Assembly: GCA_019454045.1 (NCBI GenBank)
Contig: SKCR01032772.1
Coordinates: 1,372,501 to 1,436,500, forward strand
Source: Zanthoxylum bungeanum
Lineage: Eukaryota; Streptophyta; Magnoliopsida; Sapindales; Rutaceae
Direction of reading: 5' to 3'
DNA: 64,000 bases
Part shown: positions 12,396 to 24,420 of the stretch, in pieces
How positions within the stretch are numbered: the first letter of the stretch is position 1
Layout of the letters: each line of letters starts with the position of its first letter
The notes under the pieces: generated by a model
What the model was told of the DNA's origin: nothing
The model's database searches: none
The model's input: the letters and a program-made list of their open reading frames with translations, nothing else
Program-made: the position numbers and the translations under genes

Positions 12396-13725
12396 ATAGC
12401 GCACATTTGGTGCAAGCAGTAGCAGCTTCCTGTTGCACAGTGCGATCAAACAACGCAATACTGAATAGAGTTAGTCTAAAAATTGTGCATTTGATCAAAA
12501 TAAATAAATAAATTTAAAAGTGAGACATTTTTAATATTTACAAAAGTTTTTAGGGGTTATTTTTGATAATTTTCATAGTAATAATAATTTTAAAAGAAAT
12601 AATTGCAAGGTAAAAAAAATTACAATAATAAATATTACAACGCCAATTAAAATGGAAATGGATGAAAATCAAGACTAATGTAAAGATCAATAGTGAATAG
12701 AAGAATTTAGGCCGCTATTCATCTTCCGAAAGGAAGAGGTAATTCATCCAACAAAAAAGGAAAAAATGGAATGATCACAAATTAAATATAACATATTTTA
12801 TTGTAATAGAAAACTTAATTATATATCAAAGATGGTCTTGAAGAAGAAATCAGTTTTGAGGATGGTACAATACAAACTACTATTCTTTTTACCATTGGTT
12901 ATTCCTTTGAAGGTCATAGACCCTTTTCAATTTGATCATGCAAATATTGGCTACTCTTCTGTAGTGTAATCTTTAATCTCAAACAAGTTAAATTCCAATT
13001 GTCCAAAACGAAAGTTAAAAAACCTTGCAGTGGACACAAGTTAGATAAAACTGCCACATTTTGAAGGAAGCAGCACGCATAAAATTGGTGCATCGATCTA
13101 AATTTTGCAGTTAAAAACTTGGGGAAATTATCAAAGTAAACAAAAAAAAATAAGGTGGTATAAGAGAAAAAAAAATGTTAAAGAGGAGACTATGAAACAA
13201 CATGATGTCTTTGAAGTGAGTGCTCGTGGGAAAAAATAGTGTTTCAGATGGAGTGCTTGTATCCGACTTGGGAAAATGGTGTTTCAGGATATTTTGGTTC
13301 AATTTTGATTAGTTGGCTATTATTTGATTAAAATATGCATTTACTATTTGTTTACTTTTGATAATTTCCCTTAAAACTTAAAAGTGCACCACTAATACAA
13401 CTTTGGTATTTTCCTGAATCACATTTCTGTTGCATTTTTTTTACTATCTGTAATTTTTTCAGTTTTCATAAATATCCCTACAAATAGAGAGAATGGAAGT
13501 CACCAATACCATTATTTTGAAGTCTAGAGAAAAACATCTCATTAAAAATCCATTGGTGTTACCTCCCACACTTTCCTGCAACTCCTTTCATCCTATTTCA
13601 ACCGCATCCACTGCCACAACCTCTCGCATTTTCCTCCCTTAATCAGAGCCTACTTAGCGTAAATTCTTTAAGTCAATATCAATGGAATGATGCCAAAATT
13701 GTTTTATTTGTTCCTTCATGAAGTT
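12396..13725. other. Intergenic, 3' side of HSP90C
   Basis: This is AT-rich sequence with no convincing gene, RNA or transposon end. It includes the 3' untranslated and flanking region of HSP90C, whose stop codon is at 13726-13728. Short open frames here show no family features. Confidence 0.6.
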
Positions 13726-16700
13726 TTAATCTTGCCAAGGATCACCTTCAGTCCTCACTTCTGATGGTTCAACTACTTGTGCCTCTGCGGTTTCATCTGC
13801 ACTAGTGTCAGCTTCTGCAGCATTTTCTTCCGCTGTCTCTGCCTCATCCCCTTCTGATCTACCCCATCTTCCTCCAAGGGCCATTGCCATCATCTCATAG
13901 ATCTTGTTACCCAACTCAGCTGGGCTGTCAGGCTGCACAATTTGAGGAGAATTACGAACTAAAACATCAAGTGAAACAAAATAAATTACAAAATGTAATA
14001 AACAGTGAGATTTGAGGTTTGCACTTACAGAGTATCCACTGGAGATCAATGCTGTATCATACAAAAGGTCGACAGCTCTCTTGGCGTCGGTGCTATCAGG
14101 GGAATTCTTGCATGCAGCCTGTGTATAAAATATACATTATCAGTCAATTCGAATGATTTTCCAGTCCATGAACTATGTATAGTATATAGGATAGCAAGTC
14201 AAGTGAAGTGTCTTACATTCAAGTCTTTAACGATGGGGTGGTCTGGATTAATTTCCAATATTCTCCTTCCTCTCATGAACTCCAAACTTGAAGTGTCGCC
14301 AAGAGCTTGTGCTTTCATCAACCTTCAGAAGGGGAAAAGGCCATTAATTTAAAGGAGAGGATCATTATAACTGTTGTATTCTGGGTGCTGGAAAACGACT
14401 ACACTAACCTTTCCATATTGGCAGACCATCCAAACTTGCCAGAAACAAGCACACAGGGAGATGAGCTTAGACGCTTTGAAACTTGAACTTTTGCCACCTT
14501 CTCACCAAGTTGTTGCTTTATCCAATCACAGAGGAGGTTGAATTCTTGTTTAGTTTCCCTTTCTTTAACCTCATCCTCATCACCTGTCATGAACCAAATC
14601 ATCTAATGAGACAAAATGGAAATCAAAGCCCCATAAAAAATAAGAGATGACAGTATTACAAAAATGTTGCGACCAAAAGGGGGAACAGTAGAACAAACCA
14701 AGTTCTAACTCTTCCTTGCTGATGTCAACAAATTTCTTTTCCTTGTAAGTCTGCAGATTCTGGATGGCAACTTCATCGATCGGCTCAATCAAATAAAGAA
14801 CCTAAAACAAAAATGACACGTGCACAAGTACCCACAATCATGAAGATGCAGAGAGAATTTCTAAAGTAGAAAAACAGATGAAACATTCCCCACCCAGTCT
14901 TAACTATAACTATCAGATATGAAAGGCGACAAAAGAGAAACTGTATATTAGAACCTCGAATAACCAAAATATGTTTACCATTTCACAAACAAAGATGCAT
15001 CAGGGCATTGTTAAGACTTTGTTTGGGCAATAATCCTTTTATTGTTCTCTTTTACAAGTGAGAGTTTGTCTAATTCAGATTACATCAAGAGCATTGAATG
15101 ATGCATTCAATTTACTTCCACCATATTAATTAAATCAAACATAATCTCTCGATGCCTGCCTACTGCAGAAAAATTGCAAATGGTCCATATAGAAATGCAT
15201 ACCTCAATATCTTTTTGAACCAACTTCTCCAAAAATGGAGCACTCTTTGCACTTTTCAAGCTATCTGTCGCTAAGTAATAGATGGCATTTTGTTTCTCAC
15301 CCATATTTTCAACATATTCGTCAAAGCTGGTCAGTTCCTCTTCACTCTTTGAAGTGTAAAACCGCAGCAAAGGTGCTATGCGCTTGTGATTCCCAGTGTC
15401 TTCAACACATCCTAATTTTAGAAACCTGCCAAAGTTCTCCCAGAATTTTTTGTAATCCTGGAATCAAGTGGACCATATTCTTGTAATTAAACAGCCCAAG
15501 AAGAGGCAAAGAAAAAAAAAGTAATTACATGAATTAGCGCCACAAACCTCTTTGTTCTCACTTTGAGAGATATCTTGAATCATGTCAAACGTTTTCCTGA
15601 CAAGTCTCTTTCTCATTATTCTTACCTGAATATAAAGAACAACATGAACAATAAGCAAAATACACTATACACACACACATATGGTTAATCCTGAGCAGAA
15701 AGACTAGAATCAGTCTTTCTAGAAGAAGAATCTTAAGAAAAATGCAAGAAACATCCACCCCACCAGTGCATCCACACAATTAAGATACTTCTGCATTACA
15801 AAACAAAAGAAAATGTAGGAAAACCGGCCTTACAATTCTGCTTTCTTGAAGTATCTCTCGAGAAACATTGAGGGGGAGATCGTCTGAGTCCACTACACCC
15901 TTCACAAAGCTCAAGTATCTAGGAAACTACAAATTAAAAATTAAAATAAGTCATTCAAATGATAAAGCCAAAACTTGACATAAAGGAAAGCATCATAAGC
16001 TCAAATACATTGTTATCAGACTTAGCAACATAATTAGTAGTATGAATTTTCCCAGTCTTTTACATAGACCACTTTCTACATTATGTCAAACCTGTCCTTC
16101 TCTACTTAGAGAAAGCAAGGAATGCAGGTTAACAAACTGACAGCGATAACTTTATGATAGCATGCTAGAGACTTAAATACAAGTCTCCAACATAAAACTC
16201 ATTAACCCACAAAATAAAGCAATCTCTAAAGATATCATGCTTGACAGCAAGCTTACCAGTTCTCCATCAAAATCATCTGAGATAAACACACGCTTGACAT
16301 ACAATCGTATGTTCTTTGTTTTTGGATTCATAACATCCTCATTGTTTAGAGGTCCCATTCCAGGAACGTAAAGAACACTCCTAAACTCCACCTCACCCTG
16401 CACAGTTTTTTAAACATAGTTAATATCCTAACGGACCTATTCAAACATGCATCTAAAACAATACTGACATTAGGGATTATAGAGAATCCCAAATCATGAT
16501 CAGGATTCAAGATCCCCTAACATTTGGTACGGGATTCAAGATGATTTTTCATCCCAAATAATAAAATCGAGGCACGATTCTAAACAAATTTTCGTCCTGG
16601 ATCCCAACTTTTTGTCTCGAATAGTTTGGTAAGAGATTCGGGACAAACCGACAGATTCAAAAACCGGTATGAGATTCGGTACAAATTTTGTCCCGAATCC

Positions 16701-19589
16701 ATAATGAAGATGGGACCGGGCTTGACAAATCCCGGCCCATCACGACTGATTTCCATCTCAACCGACAATGTCAGTACCTCTGTCGTGAAGTGAGCGTATG
16801 CAAGGGGGTCCAAAAATTCATTGAAAGTCTTCTTGTAGAATTCATGGTACTCATCTTTTTCAACTTCTTTTGGGTTCCGCATCTACAACAAAGAGGGAAA
16901 CCACACATGAGGATGTGATATTTAGAACAAAGTAAAAAATAGGACACATGAAAGGAGGACAAAAAGAATTGCCTTCAAAAACTTATCATGTAAATGGAAA
17001 ATAAATCAGTAACATAGTTACATAGTTATGCAGGCAACATTCACCAATTTTACTCACCCATATAGGTTTTGTTTCGTTGGCCAGTTCCCAATCCCAATAC
17101 TTCTCAGTTTTAGTTGTTTTCTTCATTTTCTTTTCACCCTGATGGAAAACACATCAAAATCACTTAAACACTATATGTTCTGGGAAAATCTAAATGCAAC
17201 AGCCACAATCAGGACATATATCTTCATTACCTCAGGCTTTTCTTCCCCTTCTTTTGGTTCTTCCTCCTCTTCCACCTATTCAGAGTCAATTCAACAAACA
17301 AATAAATAGAAAATTCACTCGTGTTATTTTTTCCAAGACTGTAAGTACACAAGTATAAGAGTAACATCTTAAAAGAAATACATGTTAGTGCCAATGGCCA
17401 TCTAGAACATCATTTGAATAGGCATATATTCACTAGCAATTGTCAAGAATAGTGGGAGGTAAACCATCATTCACAGCTTCAGTGCCTCCCATTAAGAGAA
17501 AAAATATACCTTTGAAAATATCCATTACAGGGAAAGGGAGAGCTGATTGTTGAAAGTGCAAAAATGTGCTCACCTCAATGGTCCTTGATTTTTCTTGCCA
17601 GGTATAGATGGGGAAAGAAACAAACTGGGAATAATTCTTCACCAAACCCTGAATTCTTGTTGGTTCTGAGAATTCGTACTTATCATCCTCCTGCAAAAAT
17701 AACAACAATATATGAAGTTGTCTCTGGTATTGCAAAAATGATATATCCAACTGTAACTAAGGATTTTGTTCGTGGACAAGATAGAGAATGTCAATTCAAA
17801 AAAAAAAAAAACCAAGGAAAATGTTACTTCAACCAGGAAAAGGATAACTATGACTAATTTGTTCATTCCACATTATGCATACTCAAGTGACATGCATGCA
17901 AACATGGGAACCCTAGTTATAAACATGAGAAAAAAATTTGCTTGTTTTATTTTGTTTTCACGAAAACAAAATCTATTAGTATCCAAAAATTCATCTAATG
18001 AGAAGACAAAGCAAAAGCTAGAGTACCCTTAAATAAAGTGTGATTTGAGTTCCACGCTTTAGGAGCTTCTTGGGATCAGTTTCTTCCTTAATCACAAACG
18101 AGCTACTGTCAGCTTCTGCTTCCCAAATAAATTGCTTATCTGACCGTGGGCTCTTTGTAGACACTACAACCTAGTTGCACAAAATATAAAAAGCTTAAAA
18201 GAAATTTTACCACACCAAATAACAAATAAATAATAAATCACACAAAAACCTTGAAATCAAAGTGGAAAATTAAAAACTATTATGTTTGACTGATAAAGTA
18301 AAAATCATTCTGCACCTTCTGAGCCACAAGAAAAGCAGAATAGAAACCAACACCAAATTGACCAATTAATCCGTTGTCTGCTCCAAGATCCTTATTTTCC
18401 TGTACATGAAAGTATGCTTTAATGAGCTAGCAGAAAAGAATGATTATAGAGATTCCCATAGAATCTGAAATCACTAGGTAATACCATTGCAGATATAAAT
18501 ATTGAACAAATACCTTAAGAGCTTTTAGGAATTTTGAAGTACCACTCTGAGCAATAGTTCCAAGGCAGTCAATGAGTTCGTCTTTAGTCATTCCAATACC
18601 AGTATCTCTGCAAACTCAAGAGTGAACAGTTTTTAGTAATCCTCTGATTTAAGAAAATATAGGCAAATAAACTCTACAGTGGCTTACGTTATAGTGATGG
18701 TCCCATTATCTGGATCAGGTTTGATGCGTATCTCAAGGTCACCGGCATCTCCAAGCAGAGAGGGCTCCGTAACACTCAAAAATCTCAACTTATCCAAAGC
18801 ATCACTAGCATTGCTGGAACACAAAATGAAAGACACAAATGAGTTTACAGACTAAGACGCAGCAAACCTCTTTCAGATGAAAGATTTGCAACTAAATACC
18901 AATTCAAACACTTTATACTATGACTATTTCTTGAGGAATAAATGCTATGATTCACTAGGAGTGCCTTCGCCGCTCACCTCACAAGCTCTCGCAGGAACAC
19001 TTCCTTGTGGCTGTACAGACTATGAACTATCAAGTCCAACAGGCGACTGACCTGCAATCACAAGAAAGTCAATTTCATATCCAAACAAAACCAGTGTGAA
19101 ATAGGATTAAAGTACATAAATTCCAATCACATAACAAGTAATAAATACCCACAAAAACTCCAAATTGAAACAAGACAATGAATCTAACACAATTTTATCC
19201 AACTAGGTACACCAATAATTCATTTTTTTTAACAAACTAAACAACCCTGATCAAAGTCAAAACCAAAATTCAATCAAAAAATGAAACTTAAAGTAAAACA
19301 AAGAGATGCCCACCTCAGCTTGGTACTCAAACTTCTCACCAGGAGTCTCGGCGGCGGCGTCTTTCTCAGCAACCGCAGCATCGCACCTTACGCCGACTCT
19401 TTTATTCTTCTTCTCAAGGTTCCACTTCAATCCAGAAGAAGAAGAAGAATAAAAGCCGCCACTCCTTGGCAAAAAAGCGCTTCTCCGATTGAAGGCTTTG
19501 TTAATGGAGTGTCTAAAAGACAAGGGCGTTGAAGTTGGAAGCGAAACTAAAGAGGCAGTTGCTAATGTTCTGCTTAGAACTGGAGCCAT
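13726..19589 (-). CDS. HSP90C: Plastid HSP90 chaperone (HSP90C / HSP90.5)
   Basis: This is an ATP-dependent HSP90 chaperone of the chloroplast stroma, a family known to act in protein import and thylakoid biogenesis. I assembled 19 exons with GT-AG introns: 19589-19314, 19051-18978, 18813-18688, 18607-18514, 18399-18316, 18170-18027, 17690-17574, 17275-17231, 17138-17058, 16882-16778, 16397-16257, 15926-15834, 15625-15548, 15457-15203, 14801-14699, 14583-14409, 14322-14217, 14118-14029, 13932-13726. They total 2394 nt, or 797 codons plus stop, all in frame. The N terminus is Ser/Arg-rich, a transit-peptide look, followed by [11 protein letters not shown] and [12 protein letters not shown]-lid motifs are visible: FLRELVSNASD, DTGIGM (160-165) and GQFGVGF (203-209). 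An acidic/Lys linker encoded by exons 8 and 9 precedes the middle domain ([13 protein letters not shown]). The protein ends in DPWQD, characteristic of the plastid paralogue. Length matches the ~780-residue family. Sure of identity; splice sites inferred. Confidence 0.96.
16464..16774. mobile_element. Candidate MITE at a splice donor of HSP90C intron 10
   Basis: This is a 311-bp insert with short inverted ends (CTGACATT / AATGTCAG) flanked by TA on both sides (16462-16463 and 16775-16776), the target duplication of Tc1/mariner-type MITEs. The interior has inverted GATTCGGGACAAA-type words. The right-hand TA supplies the T of the donor GT and the following A, so intron position +4 onward comes from the element. 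Ends of 8 bp are short, so the call is tentative. Confidence 0.45.
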
Positions 19590-19800
19590 TAAGGCTTCAA
19601 AGGCAGTGTCTGAGATAAAGATAACGAGGAGGGGAATTCGAGTTTTGTAAATGAAAGCAAAAACCCTACCAAGTGAAGGGGGTTTGAGTTTGAGGGGAGC
19701 GATTAGATTGTTCTAGAAACAGTGAGATTTACAAGTATCTGGTGGCCTGTTGCTGGGACATGCGAGTTTTGGAGCTATCTTTGTGGAAATGTAAGGCCTA
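19590..19800 (-). promoter_or_regulatory. HSP90C 5' flank with a candidate heat-shock element
   Basis: This is the 5' UTR and proximal promoter on the minus strand. TTCTAGAA at 19711-19718, about 125 bp before the start codon, fits two abutting heat-shock-factor half-sites (TTCnnGAA). A full element normally has three. I see no clean TATA box. Confidence 0.4.
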
Positions 19801-19837
19801 CATTCCGACATTTCAGCAACCCCTACATTTTTTTTTT

Positions 19838-20027
19838 AATGGCAAAAAAATTCGGGTCCAATCCGGTCCAGTTCAGTTCATCCGGGTTTTGATTATGTCC
19901 TAGATCAAAAAAGTTCGGGCCGGGCCGCGAGCCAGGCTTTCCCGGACTCAGGTTAAAATATTACTTGTCGGACTCAGGTTGGACTTATTATCAAAACCCG
20001 GACCCGAGTAGACCCATTGCCACACTT
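19838..20027. mobile_element. Decayed hAT-like MITE
   Basis: The segment begins AATGGCAAAAAAATTCGGG and ends CCCATTGCCACACTTA, with GC-rich CCGGG/CCCGGAC words inside. It resembles the better-preserved hAT MITE at 27548-27980 (GGTGGCAA ends, CCCGGGC-rich interior). No target duplication is recognised. Confidence 0.4.
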
Positions 20028-22367
20028 ACTTTTTAATTTTATTTTTATTTTTATTTTTTTAGTTTTTTTTTTCTCGAAATTATACAATTAATTTATAGAA
20101 TATAAGTTTTTTTATTTCCATTTGGTAACGAATTGAATTTTATACTGAAATTGAATATTTTATAAATTTTAATTTATAATTATTAGATATAATTATACAT
20201 GTATTGCAGAAAATTATTAAAAATAATAATTTAACTCAAACTCGATTTAAATTTATTGACCGCTGTTTTTCGTTCGAATGACAATATGGGAAATTAATCA
20301 CTCGAATAAACCTTTCTCAACAGTGAATTTGTTTGGTTAGTAGGCTTTATTCGAGTGGTTTAGCAGAGAGTTGCTACAACCTACGTCCACGAGAGAAATA
20401 GAGTATTTTATTACTGCTCGGAGTCAAGATCGACGTGAGCTACAAATGGGATAATGAACTTACAAAGAGTTTACAACACATCGGGTCTTACACTAGCTCG
20501 TTACAATTCCCTGAATAGTCAAACAACCGATCAACTTTCTCTCTCTATTACTATATTTTTTGCTCTTGGTTTCTCTTTAAGTGTTGAGATGTACATTTTG
20601 TCCACCCCTGAATCTGAGACTTCAACCCCTTATATAGGCTTCACAATCCACTATTTCACTGCCTATGACGTCAGCTCATTTCACTCTGTCATCATTACAT
20701 TAACAACTCTCATCAACTACCCACAATTCGGCCAATCAAAATAGTCATTTTCAATATCACTGCACCGGCCTATGGCGATTTTGTTCTGCTACTGCATTGT
20801 CCTATGGCGGCGGGCATGGGCTACTTTCACAGTGAACCACCACTTTCTCATAGTCACAATTAGCCTTCTAGAAGAATATCTTCTCACTTTAGGGCATATG
20901 TCACTTGACTCAAGCTTAGATTGGCCTGTGATTTCATCTCTGTTTCTCAGGTTAGCATACCGAGGTGGATGATATTGGTCAAAACTCTCTCTAACCTCTT
21001 CAACCAGGTCGGATTACTAAGTATGGACTTCATCGGGTCAGTTTCCACAAATACTCAAATAACCCAAAATCCATCATTCCCTCATTAGGTCGGGTCAGCG
21101 TACTAACCTGCTTCATGATCAACACACTCAACTCTTGCATGCACTCCTATTTATCACAAAGTCGAGTAATTTTTTCAATCTCTTTCAATCTCTCTGATCC
21201 CTTAGGGCCATATTATCTATTTTTGACTAAGTATACTATCAATTATATCTCTCATCCGTCTTTGAATCTTCCACATGATAAAAAACCATCATTAATCTTT
21301 ATATATATATATTTTTTTTGAAACATTATATTAATTTAATATATATGACCTTTTTTTTATAGTTGGCAACAAAATTCACTTCTCATTTAAAAAGAGAAAC
21401 AAATAGCCAACTCTTTCCTTTGAAAAAAAGGCAACCCTACATTTCTTTTACATCAATACCGCCACACACAAATTTAATCTCTCTCTTCTTCTTTTTCCTT
21501 TTCATCTCTTCTCTCTCTCTCTCTTTCTCTTTTTTTTTTTGGCTTTTTTTGTCCAACCCCGTCCTTCAATTCAGTTGGATTTTTTGGTAAATTATTCACA
21601 TCTTTATAAATATGTGGATACTTCCATATATGATAGTAGATTTTCAAAAAAAAAATATTGGGTTTCGATTTTACAAGAATAATGGTTTCTTTTATTCAAT
21701 TGATAAAAGATTTGTTCAAGTAAGATGATAGATCTAATTTTAAAAGTAAAGACTGAATATTGTAATTTTCCTATAGATTGTTTGCTTTCTTTATAGTAAA
21801 TTGAATATGGACTGTTTTGAACATTTATGTTATATCAATTACATTTATTCCGTAACTATTCCAAATTTTATATTCACCAATAATAGCATAAGTGAGATAT
21901 TCAGGCCAATCTGCAAAGTCCTCTAACACCTGCAGAATATTTAGGTATGAATTTGATGTCTGATCCAATCAATTACGAGGACTGCGCAGTGTGTGGATTT
22001 TATGTGATTAAACTTTATCCTATCTAGGTTCAAGTTTTAAGTATTCTAAATTTATAATGAAGTCGAAATAACCATGCAATTACATCATGTTTTAAATAAT
22101 AAATATTTTCATTAACCTTAAAAAATTTCACTTATCCGAGCAGGATTTGAAGCATGTCTTTTATTGTATATTACTACACTAGTATCTCTTCTTACATTTT
22201 CGAATCCATTTCCAAATTACACAGATTCATTTTATTTCCAATTGCTTGTGACTTGTGAAAATTTTCATTTGCAGAAACTAAGAGCCTACCTTAATGAAAG
22301 CAACAAGGGGAGGAGCAAAAAACAAACACCAGAACTACTAAACCGTGCAAGGCTAATACAAGTATTT
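20028..22367. other. Gene-poor AT-rich region, possible LTR relic
   Basis: No gene is recognised. About 20330-20660 has an LTR-like look (TTCGAGTGG repeats, CCTACGTCCACG, then CTTATATAGGC at about 20631), but no terminal pair or target duplication was found. The rest is AT-rich with homopyrimidine runs (21480-21560). The open frames here are low-complexity. Confidence 0.4.
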
Positions 22368-22382
22368 AACCATTAGCTAGAT

Positions 22383-22565
22383 TTTTTTTTTTTTTGGGAA
22401 ATCGTTGGAAATCTCACTGTCAAACCACTTATTTCGGGCTTAAGCGAAATAGGTAAAACCCACGACTGTCCCAGACTTTTATAAGAAACGCACTCACTGG
22501 ATTCGAACTCAGGATCTCAATGTGAGATCCTGAACACTACACCACAAGCCACACCCATGGGGGAC
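22383..22565 (-). mobile_element. tRNA-derived SINE, copy 1
   Basis: This SINE is on the minus strand, with its A-tail seen as poly-T at 22383-22395. It carries a pol III B-box (GAGTTCGAATCC) and A-box-like GTGGCTTGTGGTGTAG. The flanks are a perfect 15-bp target duplication, AACCATTAGCTAGAT (22368-22382 and 22566-22580). The family recurs at 31430, 51118 and 53799. Confidence 0.85.
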
Positions 22566-22580
22566 AACCATTAGCTAGAT

Positions 22581-23082
22581 GCTAGCCACTGAAAAGAAAA
22601 GAAAGCTAAAAGAAGTTTTCACAAACTGATTTTAGAATATGGAAAGCCTTTGGTGGCATACAGGGCAAGCAGCAAGCCAGCAACTCAATTGGTGCTGGAA
22701 GCCTGGAACATTTGTTGTATCAGTCAAGCAAAAAACTATTCTTCTTTTGCCAACTTAAGCTATCTGACTGGAAAATCAAGCAGCAAAGAATCATAGTTAC
22801 TGAAAGAAATGACTAATAATAAAATCGTGACAGCGGTGACATATAACTATTGTAAGAAGAAATTTATGGACTAACTGGCTTAAGAGTATTGAATTTTTGT
22901 CACTTAAAACTATCTCTTGTTTGAACTCTATTACCTCAAACCTCTGCATCTGTCTGCTCTAAACAATCAACATTACACAATCCAACCGATCTCACCATGT
23001 CTCCAAAGCTGCAAATCATTCATCCCTAATCATCAATACTCACATAATTATAAAAAAAACATTTACAGATTCTTAGAGAGTT
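22581..23082. other. Region downstream of the ABHD17-like pseudogene
   Basis: This lies past the stop of the ABHD17-like pseudogene (23083) and presumably includes its former 3' UTR. No other feature is visible. Confidence 0.4.
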
Positions 23083-23571
23083 TTATAAACTAGGCCTAGC
23101 TCTCTCTTTATGGTCTCTAGTGTTTTGTTGATCTGAAGATACATTTAAAACACGTGGTAACTTCTCAATTGCTGAGATGAACTTTCTGAGATGCCTCAAG
23201 TAGTCAGGGTAAAGTTCCAAATTGCAATGGTTTCCTCCTTTAAGCCACAAGGGTTCATACTTATCTTTACAAAGCTCCCATAGCTGCTTACCATGGGAAA
23301 AGTCCACAACTTCATCTTCAGTCCCCTGCAAGCACCATAAAATCATTTATATTCACAAAAAAGTTGTCTTCATTATTGGGTAACTCAACCCCATAACAAC
23401 AATTACTCACATGAATCACCAGAACAGGACATTCAACTAATGGAATTTTATCAATGTTCTGCAGAAACAAAAGAATTAGTACTTTTAAGATATTTTTACG
23501 AAGGAATATCAATTACTCAGGCCGGAGAGAATTCTGTCCATATAATATAATCTCCAACTGACTGTCTTCTA

Positions 23572-23724
23572 CGCAACAGTGGTACCACGTCATCCATGCA
23601 ACAAACCAATCATCCACTGCCACGCGTGCTAAAAATTAAAAAACAACTAAAAATTAGGTGAAAAAATTCTACATGTCATTTTTTAATTCGCTTGTGGTAC
23701 CACGTCACTCATACCACTGTTGCA
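23572..23724. mobile_element. 153-bp MITE inside exon 3 of the ABHD17-like pseudogene
   Basis: The ends are inverted (GCAACAGTGGTA / TACCACTGTTGC), and a second GTGGTACCAC palindrome lies near each end. The flanks are CTA (23569-23571 and 23725-23727). Removing the element plus one CTA restores an uninterrupted in-frame junction (Y-A-D-L-E-D-S) in the host exon. A 3-bp duplication suggests a PIF/Harbinger-like family, though the target is not the usual TTA/TAA. Confidence 0.7.
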
Positions 23725-24420
23725 CTAGGTCTGCATATGTGTCCTGCTCACTAGGCTATCTGTTACCATATACAAATTTATCAGATTCATATTAGCTAAA
23801 TATATTTTCCTAATTATATAGATAGATCTTTATCACCTAAAACTAAAATTATTCTCTCAACAAATTTTCACTTATTACAAATTGCATTTTTCACATCAAT
23901 GCATTACTAATTCTCTACGAGTCTAGTTTTTACTTTTTAGCAGCCACATAAAATCCAGGGGTAGTAAACAAATTCTAAACAAATCGAATCAAAATATGAT
24001 GTATTTGTATTTGATTCGTTTACTAAACAAATTCTAATTAATATCAAGATTCGTATTCAATTTAATTAAAGAATCATATCGTTATATGATTTAATAATAT
24101 AATTTACCATAATTTATTTACATCAATTCTTCATAAGCGTATATCTATATTATAAAGCATAACAGTGTTGGTGAAAGAGAATGTAACGAATGATTATGAT
24201 TAAGAGAGATAATGTATCTAAAAGCCTATGATTATGTGGTTTAATTGACGGTTCGTATCCTTTCATTATAATCTAATGGCTGATACAGAATCCTCATTAT
24301 ATAATCTTTGACAATTGTAGGTTACCAAACAAATCATATAATAAAATCATTTCATTATAAAATCTCTTTGAAAATGGAAAATTGTAGATTACCAAACAAA
24401 TCAAAAAACAAAATCCTAAT

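Noticed and set aside
13111..13302. Short Phe/Ser/Thr-rich minus-strand frame
   Set aside because: Low complexity in AT-rich 3' flank, with no start context or homology I can recognise.
14005..17866. Plus-strand and alternative-frame open frames across HSP90C
   Set aside because: They overlap exons and introns of the well-supported minus-strand gene and show no family features.
20454..21590. Several plus-strand frames of 60-100 codons
   Set aside because: Composition follows C/T-rich repeats and relic LTR-like sequence; no conserved motif.
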